A stretch of 64,000 nucleotides of DNA from Sabellastarte sp. h YS-2021 (lineage: Eukaryota > Annelida > Polychaeta > Sabellida > Sabellidae): assembly GCA_964017235.1 (NCBI GenBank), contig OZ024931.1, positions 23,784,189 through 23,848,188 on the forward strand, in the 5' to 3' direction. A model generated the notes under the pieces. The model saw only the letters and a list, made by a program, of their open reading frames with translations, was not told the origin of the DNA and searched no databases. Numbering within the stretch: the stretch's first letter is position 1; each line of letters begins with the position of its first letter. Positions 23,646 to 36,095 of the stretch are shown here, one piece after another. The position numbers were made by a program, and so were the translations under genes.

Positions 23646-23836
23646 CCGTATTTTTCCAAATATGGCCCGGGCGTTAATTATTTTCAAGTGGTTATCAGAT
23701 CAGGCGTTAAATTGAACCAGGCGTTCTTTTGAAGTATAAAAACAGTGTCATAAATTGTAAACAGTGTGCTTGGTACCCAGGTGTTAATTTGAACCAGGCG
23801 TTTATTTGAACCTGGCGTTATTTTGGAAATTTACGG
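23646..23836. mobile_element. Tc1/mariner-type MITE, 191 bp, TA target
   Basis: Left end CCGTATTTTTCCAAATA and right end TTTTGGAAATTTACGG are inverted copies with small differences, and TA flanks both sides (23644-23645, 23837-23838). The interior holds repeated GCGTTAATTTGAACCAGGCG-like words (four versions), so the element carries its own short internal tandem repeat. No coding sequence. Confidence 0.7.
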
Positions 23837-24154
23837 TAGTATACACTCTGCCATTTTGATCATTTTTAATGTTTTAAGATATATTTTATAAAGTAAAAAG
23901 CTTGTCTGGCACTACGTCTGCCTTTGTGGAAAGACCCGAATGTCCTAGAAACTATTGTCTTTTGCATTGTCTTGGCCTACTCGAGTCAGTAATTTTTAAC
24001 GGTTTCGTCTGCTGGTATCTAGAAGTGAAAGTGTATGTGCAGTCAATTTAAATGTAAACTAGTTGTCTGCGCATATACGTGCCTTCATTCATCGAAGCAT
24101 GACAATTAATTTACAAAGTATTTCTCATGAACCAATCACATAGATTGACAGATA

Positions 24155-24493
24155 TTTAAGGAATAGCACACGACTAGCTTGGAGTTATGCAGGGTTTTAC
24201 AACGAATAGCGATAGTAGTAACACAAAGGCGAAGCCGGAGTGTTTCTAATGAGCTATGAGCTGTAAAACTATGCATAACCCCACGATAGTGTGTTATTCC
24301 GATTCTAACATGACATTTTATATTACTCTGTTTTGATGAAGATTTATAGTGCATATTCTTCATAATATTGACTTTTAAAAAGTGAAGTGGGATTATCGCT
24401 CACCTATGTAAAACTAGCCTTGAGGTTAATGCTTGGTTTTACCACTGCGATTTACCAATCAGAATCGCAGACACAACCGTGTCATGTTAGAAT
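24155..24493 (-). mobile_element. Small inverted-repeat element, copy A
   Basis: A hairpin part (24155-24300; GGAATAGCACAC ... GTGTGTTATTCC) is joined to a 192-bp part bounded by ATTCTAACATGACA (24302-24315) and TGTCATGTTAGAAT (24480-24493). Read on the minus strand it matches copy B at 25152-25455, for example TGTGTCTGCGATTCTGATTGG against TGTGTCCGCCATTCTGATTGG. Confidence 0.6.
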
Positions 24494-24589
24494 TGAGTTT
24501 TAAATATGTAGTCACATCCTTACTCGTTTGTCAAACAAATGAACTGCAAAGAAATTAATGAATGAAATGATGTCTTGGTAGTACGAGAC

Positions 24590-24720
24590 ATTGGCCAATA
24601 AAAATATTGGGGGATGCTCAGACAACAACTTTATACAACAGTGACTGTGCAACACTTTGATGGTTAAATATTAGAAGCCTTTACGAAAATTATATTTGTA
24701 AGTTAATTTGACTTTTGAAG
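24590..24720 (+). repeat. Direct repeat D1
   Basis: ATTGGCCAATAAAAATATTG, GGGGATGCTCAGACAAC and TTTGTAAGTTAATTTG recur in the same orientation at 25468-25600, although the elements before them (copies A and B) are in opposite orientations. Confidence 0.65.
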
Positions 24721-25151
24721 TTTATCGCTATTTATCTGCATTTCTCACAATGACGACCTTAATAATTGCATATATATTCTGTGTACAGTGCCATTCCAAT
24801 TTCAGAACCAGTTAGTTGTAAATTCTTCTAATATCAGCCTCCAAAATGGATAGATAGAAAAATGAATGGATGTTATTTTAATACAGATTGATTCGTGGCA
24901 GAGATATTCAATGAAAATATGCACTTATCCGTAGTTCTATATTCAACCACTTGAAGGCGTTTGTTTCCATTTCCTGGAAGTTGGCACATGATTTAATTTT
25001 TTTTCTGTCAATCTGTTTTAGGGTGTTGGAAGCGGTTGTGAAATAATTTATGTGGAAAACATAATTTTTGGAATTAATATAACTGGAAAAGGTCTGTTTT
25101 GCTTGAGAATGAAAGTACTATGAATTCGCAGTTTACAAATGTCTACTCAGT

Positions 25152-25455
25152 ATTCTAACATGACATGTATGTGACATTATGTGTCCGCCATTCTGATTGG
25201 CTCAACGACGAAATACTTCGAGTAAAATACAGCATAAACCTGAAACTCCCTAATGTCGCTCATTATGGCTCTCGTAACAAACGTTTTACTACAAAATTTG
25301 CAATAATTTTTCATCTTAAAATAGTTTGTCATATTAGAATAGGAATAAACCCCTCCAAAACCTGGGCATACGCATAATTTTACCATGGTTTATAACCTCA
25401 AACCATGGTAAAATTCTTTGTATACCCTGGTTTGGTCAGGGGTTATTCCTATAAT
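25152..25455 (+). mobile_element. Small inverted-repeat element, copy B, with large hairpin
   Basis: 25152-25340 is bounded by ATTCTAACATGACAT and TGTCATATTAGAAT. It is followed by a long hairpin, 25332-25455, whose arms run from ATTAGAATAGGAATAAACCC inward to ATTTTACCATGGTTT and back out from AAACCATGGTAAAAT (centre about 25395). No coding sequence. Confidence 0.65.
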
Positions 25456-25467
25456 AGATCTAGATAT

Positions 25468-25600
25468 TGGTCAATAAAAATATGGGGGATGCGCAGACAA
25501 CGACTTTACACGAACAGTGACTGCGTGACACATGAGGATTATATCAGAAGCATTTACAACAACGAAATTTCTGAGTTAATTTGTAAATGCTTCAAATATA
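25468..25600 (+). repeat. Direct repeat D2
   Basis: Second copy of the 24590-24720 segment, same strand, about 80 percent alike by eye. Confidence 0.6.
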
Positions 25601-28600
25601 TCACCCTCAAGTGTCGCGCAATATATTTTCTTATGACAACCCAACACATCTCGCTACACAGATCTGTAAACGTCTTTGCATGCGGTTGGCAAATACGGGT
25701 GATAATAGAACAATTTACAGACTTCAACATCCATTGCTGTCCTAAGATTCGACTCCGTGGTTGGCAGAAAGCCAGCCACTGCACCCTTGTCTTATAAAAG
25801 TTATAGAAATAACTCTTTTGAGGTTAATGTTTTGAGTATATTTGCAACACATCAGACAAGAAAAGAAAACAAGAAGAGACTGTTTTAAAGTGTTAATGTG
25901 TTTATGTAATTGGGTGGACTGATTGTGACTGCATTATAAATTCATGTGGAGGATTGCTTTCTGTAAGTTGTTGAAAAGGAGTGTTCTTCACTACTCATGC
26001 CGAAAATTTATCAGGATATTTAAGATGAACAAGGATGCTTTTCAGCCTTAGTAAACTAAACCTTATTACATATCTAAACTCAACCACTGGCAAAATACAG
26101 TTAATTCTTCAATACTGTCTCATACTAATTGGTTTTGTGTGTAGATTTATTTTTAAAAAATCAATATGCTGTTGTTTATGATATTTATTCGAGTTTTTAG
26201 AAATTAACAGTTTAACTTTGGATGTCGAGCAATGTTTGGCCCACTTGTTCACGCTTTGGATCTCAGGTTTGTTGCATTTGATATGTGCATGGTACTGCAC
26301 AGGAAGTCTAATGAATTAAACTGTACACTTATCTGATTATCTTTAAATTGATTATGTTTGTAGAAATTTAAAACCAAAAAACTCCTCAGCTGTGTAAATC
26401 ATGTCATTTGCTCAGTAAATTTTGATACGTCTTTTAGAATTTGTTGGCATTGTGTTACACTGAAAACTTTAATCTGCAGATCATGTGCACAATTACTTGT
26501 CCTTTTACAATACACAGTGCGAGTTTGTAACAGATCCCAGAAATTTTCAAGTTCATGTGATTTAAGTTAGAATGGCTTTGTTTTGTCAACATTTATTATG
26601 GCAAATGTATATAAAAATTTCAGCTGACTATCCAGTACAAATCCAAACCTAGCAAAAGTATAGGGTTCAGATGTTAACAAATTGTGAGTATATTAAACCA
26701 GGATAGAGAAAACCCGTAAGTGTTTTGAATAGAATGGTGGCCTCCTGTGTCGGAGGAATGTTCAAGCTGAGGAAATAGAAGAAAAAAATGTGTTCCTATT
26801 TTTGAAGCTTTTGTTTAGCAAACATGTTTCACGGGCTTAACTTGGAGAATTATTGTACTGTAATATTGATTTGAGAAAACTGAAAGTAAATTCGTCAAGT
26901 GTAACATGTAATTTTATGAAGTAGTACACTAAAGTTGATTAGGGCAAATGTATTGGTCTTTATTTTTCCAGTCATTCAAGGTATTCTGGTTACAAGTAAT
27001 TTTCATGTATTTGTTTCTTTGTATGGCATTGAAATTACTGACAACATACTGCAGCCTATGTGGAGTCTGTTCTACAGATTAACTGTGCTATTAGTTTGCT
27101 AGTTTACAATATGTAAGCCTCATATATTGAAATTTTTATGTTTGGTATGATTGCCGTGTTCTACGGTTCTGTTGAAAGGCTGTTTTAAAAGGACAGATCC
27201 AGTATTTAGTGAACAAGAAGTACATGTATTGGTCATATTGAAAATTACATTTTTGGTTGCATATATTTGAGTGTATACGAACCTATCTTAACATCAGTAT
27301 CAAAGGGGTCATTTTTTTTTTTTTTTTAAAAAGGTATTTTCAAGAGTTAGATTTTGATTAGCCTGTATAAGAGAGGGCAGTTTTTTGTATAGGATTTTCC
27401 AATGTCAGTATGTCTTTAGAACTATGTAATTTATACAAGGGTCCATTGTGTAGTTACTATGTGGAGAAGATATTAAACAAAGAAAAAGCATTTATCTGGT
27501 GGGTTCAGGTAACCGTGCTGTAAAAACCTCTGTTGTCCAGTTCAAGTTTCTATAATTCAATGTGTCGTGGCCGACTCATTGGTGTCATGATTGACTTTTA
27601 CTTTCTCTAATCTTCTTGGAATAGTATTTTTGTATTACAAGCCAATGCACTTGTCCCCCCCCCCTCTACCTGGATAATGGAGGTTCTACTGGACTTGAAG
27701 TTGTGTTCACAGATGAAACACTGAGTGTTCCACGGATCAGTTTGCAACATGTGTGTGCTATTTTGTGCTGCTTACAAAAGACTGCATAATTTTATACATT
27801 AACACTAAGTCATGCTTAATCTGTGATGAGGAATGATTTTAGAGCTTTCTGTACAAAGTGGTAGAGAATATATATTATATATGTTTTTTTTTCTTGTTTT
27901 TTTTCTGAGGCAAAAGGAGCACAATATTGGTTACACACACACTGGTAAAAATATGGAAACATTTTATCTGTGTGTTTGTAGTCTTTTTAATCTTTATTGC
28001 TATTAAGGTTGTTGATGTATCTGTTACCACAGCAACCACTTGCCATGGTAACTCTGTTGGCTGTTATAAGAGAGATAAAAAGATAAATATCTTGATGACC
28101 TGATGGGATCATGGCGCAGTGACACACACAAAGATCATAGCTTTTTATTTCATACACAAAAGTGTTCTCAACTTATCATTATTATTATTATTATTACAAT
28201 TAGTATTTTCTTCCCTTTGACAAAGGAGGAAGATGTTAATTCCCCTTCTAGTGATATAGTATATATATATATATTATTGTACGCGATTGTTTCAGTGCTG
28301 ATTTTAGTGGTTCTATATTATATATAGTGTACACTGGTGATCCCTGAGAGGGGCTGCTTGTGAATGACCCTCTACCCAAAGTTTTGGGTGGGGAGGGCCT
28401 TGTTATTATTGGAAATACAAAACCCACTGTACATAGACAGGCAGCCCACATTGGGTTCATGGAGTACAGAGTATTTAGACAAGAGAAGAGAAGAAAGAAA
28501 AAAGACAAAAAATCCAAGAATAAAAATAAAAAATTTCTTAAGTGTACCTGGTGTTTTATTCGTGTTTTTGCCAGTTAACAGACATGACTGCTGTCATTCT

Positions 28601-29630
28601 CCAGACAGTTTTGCCCAGCATTATGAATCCATTGCAGTGGCTTGATTTGACACAGAATAAATGATTTCTACTTTGTTGTAGTTTCCATGTCATATCTGCC
28701 TTTGCAACATATAATTAAGTGTCCCCTGAAAGGGAGGATGCTTATTCGTTTGGCCAGTTTTTAGACAGCTGCTGCATTTTTGACTTGCTTGAATATCTAA
28801 ATTATTATAAGGCCTATCAAACTGATTGGCAGTTATCATCTATCTTTGTGGGAACATTGACGGGTAACAGTTTGACTTTCATCAAAGTCACCTCATCAAA
28901 ATCATTTTTTTTTTTAAAACCTTCTTTCCACCAGATTTGTGTCTGTAAGTACAACAAATAAATCCTCAAAATTTGGAAAGCGCTTTTTTACATCAAAATC
29001 CAGAGATGATTTTCAGGCCATAATTCACTTATCAAGGACTTGATTCTTTGGGAAAAACATGCTGAAATTGGCACTTTCATCCACAGATGTTTATATCACA
29101 TTAAGAAGCTTGCACAGGTTAAATATGTTTTTCCTAAGTATGAAAATAGGTTTGTAGCTTTCACAAGTTTCATCCTCATTTTTAGAACTAATAGAGAGGT
29201 GGAGCAGGGCAGGTTTAATGTATGGCGACTCTACACAAATTGCTGCCTATAGGGTGTAGAGTGCAGTCTGAAAATCCACCTCGACTCCGTTCTATGCCTG
29301 GCTGTACTAGGACTGTGACTGGTGTTCACTCTTAACAATGACAACTTCAGGTGACTGTGAATGTCTGTTGAGAAGTGTTTCGCAATGGGTTTTTTTCCCC
29401 GAGGAATTACTAATGGTTACAATGTGTTGATACATTCTTTTCCTGAATGGTCTCCCTGTTTCTCCCACATATATTTTATTGCATAATTTGCAAAGTCATA
29501 AGGTAAATTATTTTGTCAATTTCACGTCCTATGTTTTGGGAGGTTTTTGCATGTATAAGCCATTTTAGTGTAATTACAAACCGTTTCCTCAATCTTATTG
29601 ATTTGTGGACAGTATCAGCCTTTGCCTGGT
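25601..29630. other. Long non-coding stretch; microsatellites at 28175-28325
   Basis: I see no gene and no clear transposon for about 4 kb. An (ATT)n run is at about 28177-28196, a (TA)n run at about 28257-28275, a C-run at 27654-27664, and a possible AATAAA at 28656-28661. The texture (T-rich, few repeats) would fit an unusually long 3' UTR or a non-coding RNA, but there is no proof. Confidence 0.45.
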
Positions 29631-29639
29631 CTAGCGCAA

Positions 29640-30400
29640 ATAGGTCGGGGTATTGTTTTCACCCATGGTGTCCGGATGGGTTGGCGAGCGGCGGGAAAAA
29701 GTTTGTCCGGGCTGTATCTCAGAAACCGTTGGGTGTAGGAAGTTGATACTTGGTAGGGACATTGGTTAGGATGTGTAGGTGTGCAACGTCGTGGTCTGAC
29801 CTTGATTTGACCTTGCCATAGTGACCTTGAGTTTTAAAATCTTGTTGGGGCTATATCTCGGAAACTGTAAGGTGTAGGAAGTTGATACTTGGTAGGGACA
29901 TTGGTTAGGGCTTGTAGGTGTGCAGCATCATGGTGTGACCTTGATTTGACCTTGTCGTAGTAACCTTCACCTTTAAAATCTTGTTGCACCTTTGGGTCTG
30001 TCTTTTGATGCAGATTAAGTACTGTTTAAGTCATATTAGAATTCATTAAGACTTTTACAACTTCCCATTGTAACAGATGGAATTTCATCAAGTGAGCCAC
30101 AGATTTTGCTCCAACACCACACATAAGCATTCATTGAATGTATTGCCACTTCTGTATGCATGGTAATATTCAAAACATCTAAACCATAATTCGGCCATGT
30201 CAGATGTAGATAAAGAGTACATGCATTATCTTTCTCTCTTAGACATTATTTTCTCCATTTAAACATTGTTTTGACCTTTATATAACTGACAATGCTCTGA
30301 AAGTATCCTGAACTTTGTACTGATACAGTACTTCTATATCTCATGGTGTTAAAAATATTTCCCTAGGCTGTGGGGTACGGGCATCTGTGATGCTATTTTT
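29640..30400 (+). repeat. Helitron-like repeat, head, two units and hairpin tail
   Basis: Begins GGTCGGGGTATTGTTTTCAC, has two units of the roughly 140 bp repeat, then a tail from TTGCACCTTTGGGTCTGTC to GGTACGGGCATCTGTGATGC. The terminal hairpin GCATCTGTGATGC is at 30381-30393. This is the most complete short copy in the window and defines both ends of the family. Confidence 0.78.
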
Positions 30401-31283
30401 TAATCATATGAATCTGGGGATAATCTACTATAGCTTTCATTAATTGGTTTGGGAGTCTCCTAAACTCAATGATAGGCTTTTCTTTGAATAGGGCACCACA
30501 TTCTCTATTAGTTAATAATGAAAATGCCCCAGTTATTAATCATTAGGCAGCCCATCAGGGGCACTTATTTATTTTCTGCGCCGCCACTGCTGGATTATTG
30601 TCTCCCTTGAATAACTTCTTGACCTTTCACATTTTTGTCCTTCCTATCTTTCTTTAAAACTATACTGTATAGGTGTGGGAAAAATTTTTGGGATACTTTT
30701 AGGAGACCTTAAACTTTACTTAAGGTGACCTTTAGCATTTTCCAAAAACACCCCGCCATAGCGTTTCGGGAAAAAAACCCCACAAGTGCTATAAAATTTT
30801 GCAGGTACGTTCTACAACTAAATCCACATGTCTAAAAGGATTTTCTGATCAATCAGACCAAAGATGCTTGAATGGGAGGTATTTGATTTTTGTCAATTTT
30901 TAAAAATGAATACTTTGTGTCTCGAAAACGGTTAGGATTTCAGCATTTTGTTGAAATAAAGGCTGGGGTTATAGTCGTTCCCTGTGCCGTCCGGGCGACG
31001 GCAGTGGGCATAAAGCTTGTGGGTGTTCCACAGCCTAAACTCGTGCACAGATTTTCACCAAATTTTCAGGGTATGTTTACTGTAAGAGGATCTAGAGCCG
31101 ATTAGGTTTTGGGGGTATCCCGCGACAACTGTTGCCATGGCAACACTTTTAAGATTTTTGGGTCTTACAGTTTGTGGGTGTTCCACAGCCAAAACCAATG
31201 CACAGATTTTTGCATCTCCCGGGTTGGGAGATATGAAACCCCTTCCATACGTGCACGTGTTTGCTCATGCATGTGTGCATTTT
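30401..31283. repeat. Mixed dispersed repeat sequence
   Basis: A block at 30546-30610 (CATCAGGGGCACTTATTTAT, then CGCCGCCACTG) matches the 8068 block. Two related units with GTGGGTGTTCCACAGCC at about 31019 and 31172 form a short tandem pair. The small ORFs are not supported. Confidence 0.5.
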
Positions 31284-34200
31284 TATATCCCCAGACAAAA
31301 GTCGGGGATATATTGGATTCAGGTCCGTCGCGCCACCGCCGCCGTAGAAATTTCCTTGTGTACGCGATAACTCAAAAACGGATTAATATTTTTTTTTCAA
31401 ACTTGGTACACATGTTAAGGATGCCCAAAGGAAGATCCCTATTTTAAGGTGACCTTAAACTCCCAATAATAAAGAACTTATGGCCACCTTAAGGTCAGAA
31501 ATTGCACTTTTGGCCACTTAGAGCCCTCTAGGTCACAAACTATGAGGCTTATCTGCCTCAAATTTTACCTGAGAACACATTAATATATTCTTAGTACATG
31601 TGCCGAAAATCAAGACTTTAAGTTGAGGAGAAAATTGTCTTTGAGGCCCATAAAGACCCCACTTAGGACTTTTTTCCTATATTTTTAACTTATTTTGCCC
31701 TATAATTTGGAAGTGGTAATTCTGATGAGTCTCAAACTGCACTAGATGTAACTCTTATATGTAATCCTTGTCTGTGAAAAATTTAAAGGCTGTAGGTTTA
31801 CCTGTTAGGCCGACTTAAGATCTCAAAATTGCCCACAGAGACCCAATTTATGGACTTTTTGCCATCTTCCAGCACTGTAGCTTTCAAACTATGTCTCTCA
31901 CCTAAGTGAAGTATCATCTGAGAATATATCAATATGTTTTTCTTGTATGTACTCCAAAATTTAGGCCTTTAATAGACATTTAACTTGCAAATGGTGAGTC
32001 TGAGAAATTTCAAACTTTATTATTAGATACATATTCTATGTGTAGTCTTAGTATGTAGCAGATTTTAAGTCTGATGCTTTAATTTGAAGGCCACATCGAG
32101 ATCTCTAAAAGGCCCACAGAGACCCAATATTTAGACTTTGTGCCACCTTTAAGCCCTGTGACTGTTAAACTATGTGATTGATTGAGCTGAAATCCCATCT
32201 GGGAATGCATTATTATGTCCTTTTCACATGTGCCGAAAATCAAGGCTTTTAGTAGACATTTAACCTGTGTATAACAGTGTCCATTTTGCCTACTTGAATA
32301 TGTTTAACCAGTTTCATATTAAAAAGTTAAAAACTCAGCAAGCAGAGAGATAACACACTAAAATAAGTTCTTAAAAGCCTAAGATAGCCATAACATTATT
32401 AATATTCAAAATTTAAATAGACAGGCACTTCCTTTGAAAAATTCAAAGATTTCAGCTCTATGAGCCACATAGTTTGACAGTTACAGGGCTTTAAAGTGGC
32501 ATAATATCCATAAATTGGGTCTCTGTGGGTATTTTACAATTGTTAAAGAGACCTTAGCAATTAAACTACAGAACTGAAACTTTTTGGGGGGCATACACAA
32601 CAAACAAAAATTATATGTAATACAGTTTAAGACTTGTCACACTAAGCATTTCCAAATAACGGGGCAAAATACAGAAAACAATGTCAAAAAAGGTCACTTG
32701 GGCAAGTGTCTATGGCCCTCATACACAGGTTAAATGTCTACTAAAAGCCTTGATTTTCGGCACATGTGAAAAGGACATAATAATGCATTCCCAGATGGGA
32801 TTTCAGCTCAATCAATCACATAGTTTAACAGTCACAGGGCTTAAAGGTGGCAAAAAGTCCAAATATTGGGTCTCTGTGGGCCTTTTAGAGATCTCGATGT
32901 GGCCTTCAAATTAAAGCATCAGACTTAAAATCTGCTACATACTAAGACTACACATAGAATATGTATCTAATAATATAGTTTGAAACTTCTCAGACTCACC
33001 ATTTCCAAGTTACAGAGCAAAATATGTGAAAAATGTCTTAAAACGGTCACTCGGGTGGGTGTTAATGGTCCTTATACACAGTTTAAATGTCTACTTGAAG
33101 CCTTGATTTTTGGCACATGTAAAAAGAACAAAATAATGTATTCCCAGATGAGATTTCAGCTCTATCAGTCACATAGTTTAACAGTCATGGGCCTTAAAAC
33201 TGGCAAAAAGTCCAAATAGTGGGTCTCTATGGGGCCTTTTAGAGACCTCAATGTGGCCTTCAAATTAAAGCTTCAGACTTAAAATTTGTCACATACTAAG
33301 ATTACACATAGAATATGTATCTAATACAGTTTGAAACTTCTCAGACTTACCATTTCCAAGTTACAGGGCAAAATATGTGAAAAATGTCTTAAAAGGGTCA
33401 CTCGGGTGAGGATTTATGGTCCTCAAACACAGGTTAAATGTCTACTTAAAGCCTTGATTTTCGGCACATGTAAAAAGGACATAATAATGCATTCCCAGAT
33501 GGGATTTCAGCTCCATCAATAACATAGTTTAACAGTCACAGGGCTTAAAGGTGGCAAAAAGTCCATATATTGGGTCTTTGGGAGCCCATCAGAGACCTCA
33601 ATTTGACCTTCAAATTAAAGCTTCAGACTTAAAATCTGTTCCATACTAACATTACACATAGAATATATATCTAATACAGTTTGAAACTTCTCAGACTTAC
33701 CATTTCCAAGTTACAGAGCAAAATATGTGAAAAATGTCTTAAAAGGGCCACTTGGGTGGGTGTTTATGGTCCTCATACATGGGTTAAATGTCTATTAAAG
33801 GCGTAAAATTTGGAGTACATACAAGTAAACATATTGATATATTCTCAAATGATATTTCACTTAGATGAGAGACATAGTTTGAAAGCTACAGTGCTTGAAG
33901 ATGGCAAAAAGTCCATAAATTGGGTCTCTGTGGGCAATTTTGAGATCTTAAGTCGGCCTAACAGGTAAACCTACAGCCTTTAAATTTTTCACAGACAAGG
34001 ATTACATATAAGAGTTACATCTAGTGCAGTTTGAGACTCATCAGAATTACCACTTCCAAATTATAGGGCAAAATAAGTTAAAAATATAGGAAAAAAGTCT
34101 TAAGTGGGGTCTTTATGGGCCTCAAAGACAATTTTCTCCTCAACTTAAAGTCTTGATTTTCGGCACATGTACTAAGAATATATTAATGTGTTCTCAGGTA

Positions 34201-34483
34201 AAATTTGAGGCAGATAAGCCTCATAGTTTGTGACCTAGAGGGCTCTAAGTGGCCAAAAGTGCAATTTCTGACCTTAAGGTGGCCATAGGTTCTTTATTAT
34301 TGGGAGTTTAAGGTCACCTTAAAATAGGGATCTTCCTTTGGGCATCCTTAACATGTGTACCAAGTTTGAAAAAAAAATATTAATCCGTTTTTGAGTTATC
34401 GCGTACACAAGGAAATTTCTACGGCGGCGGCGGCGGCGACGGACCTGAATCCAATATATCCCCGACTTTCGTCTGGGGATATA
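31284..34483. mobile_element. 3.2 kb foldback element with long inverted arms
   Basis: The ends are TATATCCCCAGACAAAAGTC and its inverse ACTTTCGTCTGGGGATATA. The arms, at least 31284-31990 and 33790-34483, are inverted copies with high identity by eye, and the match continues into internal repeat units. Units of about 350 bp recur at 32738, 33083, 33433 and 33783 (keyed on TTAAATGTCTA), and inverted in the left arm. The small ORFs at 32681, 32980 and 33331 are translations of these units. There is no transposase; it is a non-autonomous foldback or long-TIR element, and a TA target is possible but ambiguous. Confidence 0.85.
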
Positions 34484-35160
34484 ATTATAGCCTTATGTAG
34501 TAAAAATAGGGGATTTTTAACCCTCAACTAGCCCAGTTTTATTCAACTTGCCTTAATTTTGATGCAGCTCCTACAGTTACAAACTCATTTCAATTGATAA
34601 TCACATACTTAAAATTCTCAATTCTGAATTACTATTATAAATCTGTTCTTGTCGTTTGATAATTTATATTTAATTCTGGAGGTCTATAATCTTCCTGTTG
34701 GACATTCCTTATTTATATATTTGATTTTATTTTAGTGATAAGATTAACTGAGCTTTTTGTATTTGATTACCCCTTTTATATTATAAGTGTTTGTTTACCA
34801 TTTGTACTGCAGCACTCCATCTCTTTGTAGTCCCACCCCCCCATCCCCCACCCACCTCTGGGACCTCCAGCTATTGAGTGACACTAAATAAACAAAGGTA
34901 TACAGATCTTCTGTAATAGTGAGAGAGGCGTGGAGAAGGGGAGAGAGGTGGGGTGGGGGTGGGAGGTGGTGTTTGCTTCATTATCTAATTATCTAAGACA
35001 AAGGGAGTCAGAACTGAGATTGTGTCACATATTTAGGTTGCATATATATGGACCACATATATAGGAATTGAGGAAATGAATAACTGAAAAACAATGCAAA
35101 TTCTAAAAATAATATAATAAAATAATAATATAAATAATATATGATTTTTAAATAATATTT
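34484..35160. other. Non-coding, GC-skewed patches
   Basis: A C-rich stretch (34840-34858) and a G/A-rich stretch (34918-34975) lie 70 bp apart on the same strand, so they could pair. AT microsatellite sequence at 35100-35160. Confidence 0.5.
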
Positions 35161-35465
35161 TATTTGTGAACAAATATAGAAACAGAGATACGCTTTTGGA
35201 ATTATGAATTTAGAATGGACATTCAATCATCAATCATTTAAATACTTTGAAAATAGGTTCAGAGTTACCCTTTGCAGGAAGATTGAAAAGTATGATGAGT
35301 TGAGTTAAAAATAATAATTAATTTTGTCAACAAATATAGAAACAGATATGCTCTTTTGAGATTATTAATTTAGAATGGACATTCAATCATCAATCATTTA
35401 GATACTTTGAAAATAGGTTCAGAGTTATCATTGCAGGAAGATTGAAAATATGATCTGTTGAGTTA
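35160..35465 (+). repeat. Tandem duplication, about 160 bp, two copies
   Basis: CAACAAATATAGAAACAGA, GAATTTAGAATGGACATTC and GAAAATAGGTTCAGAGTTA occur at about 35168 and again at about 35329 with few changes. Confidence 0.8.
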
Positions 35466-35827
35466 TGTATTCGATGTCTGGGGATACACCATCTTCCTTG
35501 GGAAGATATAAACTTAGTAGATTGATGTGCTGAAGTTCATATAACTTTTCCCAATATTTATGGCATACAACAAATGGATTAAATAAAAAATTCCCGATCA
35601 AAACCTGTCGCGTGAGTGATGACCTGTCTGGGGATATGTTGGCGCCGAGTTGGCCCAATCTAGTTTAAATCAAGCTTTATATCTCGTTCAGTTATGAAGA
35701 TATCTTCATCAAATTTGCAGAGAGTGTTTATGGCTGTGAAAACATGTTTGTGAAAAATTATTATACTCATTTTAAAAAACAGCATGGCCGCCATAGCCGA
35801 TTGTTCTAAAAATCATTGATATGTTCT

Positions 35828-35919
35828 TTATTTATTTGGGGTTTTATGTCGCTTTCAACACTGTACAGGTCATATCACGATGGGTAGTTGGAAGGGCAGA
35901 GGAAACTAGTACATACAGT
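35828..35919 (-). mobile_element. 5'-truncated SINE with 15-bp target duplication
   Basis: Minus-strand tail of the same SINE as at 38060 and 62286 (CACTGTACAGGTCATATCAC on the plus strand). TCATTGATATGTTCT flanks it exactly at 35813-35827 and 35920-35934. Only the last 92 bp were copied, as expected for LINE-driven target-primed insertion that stopped early. Confidence 0.9.
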
Positions 35920-36095
35920 TCATTGATATGTTCTAAAATTAAACATATTGCAGCTGTGTCAGATTTGCACAAAATGTAAATGGCTAGGAAAGTTTGCCTG
36001 AGAGTATTTTTGGTCTTGTTTTGAAAACAAAATGGCTGCCATATCACATATTTAATGTCAAATAGGGGGGACCCCTGCTTCAAGGTCATGTAGGG

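Noticed and set aside
31109..31447. 112-aa ORF at 31109-31447
   Set aside because: It spans the boundary of the foldback element and includes its terminal repeat; no conserved domain.
32681..33522. Three similar small ORFs resembling a gene family
   Set aside because: They are the same 350-bp non-coding repeat unit of the foldback element read three times.
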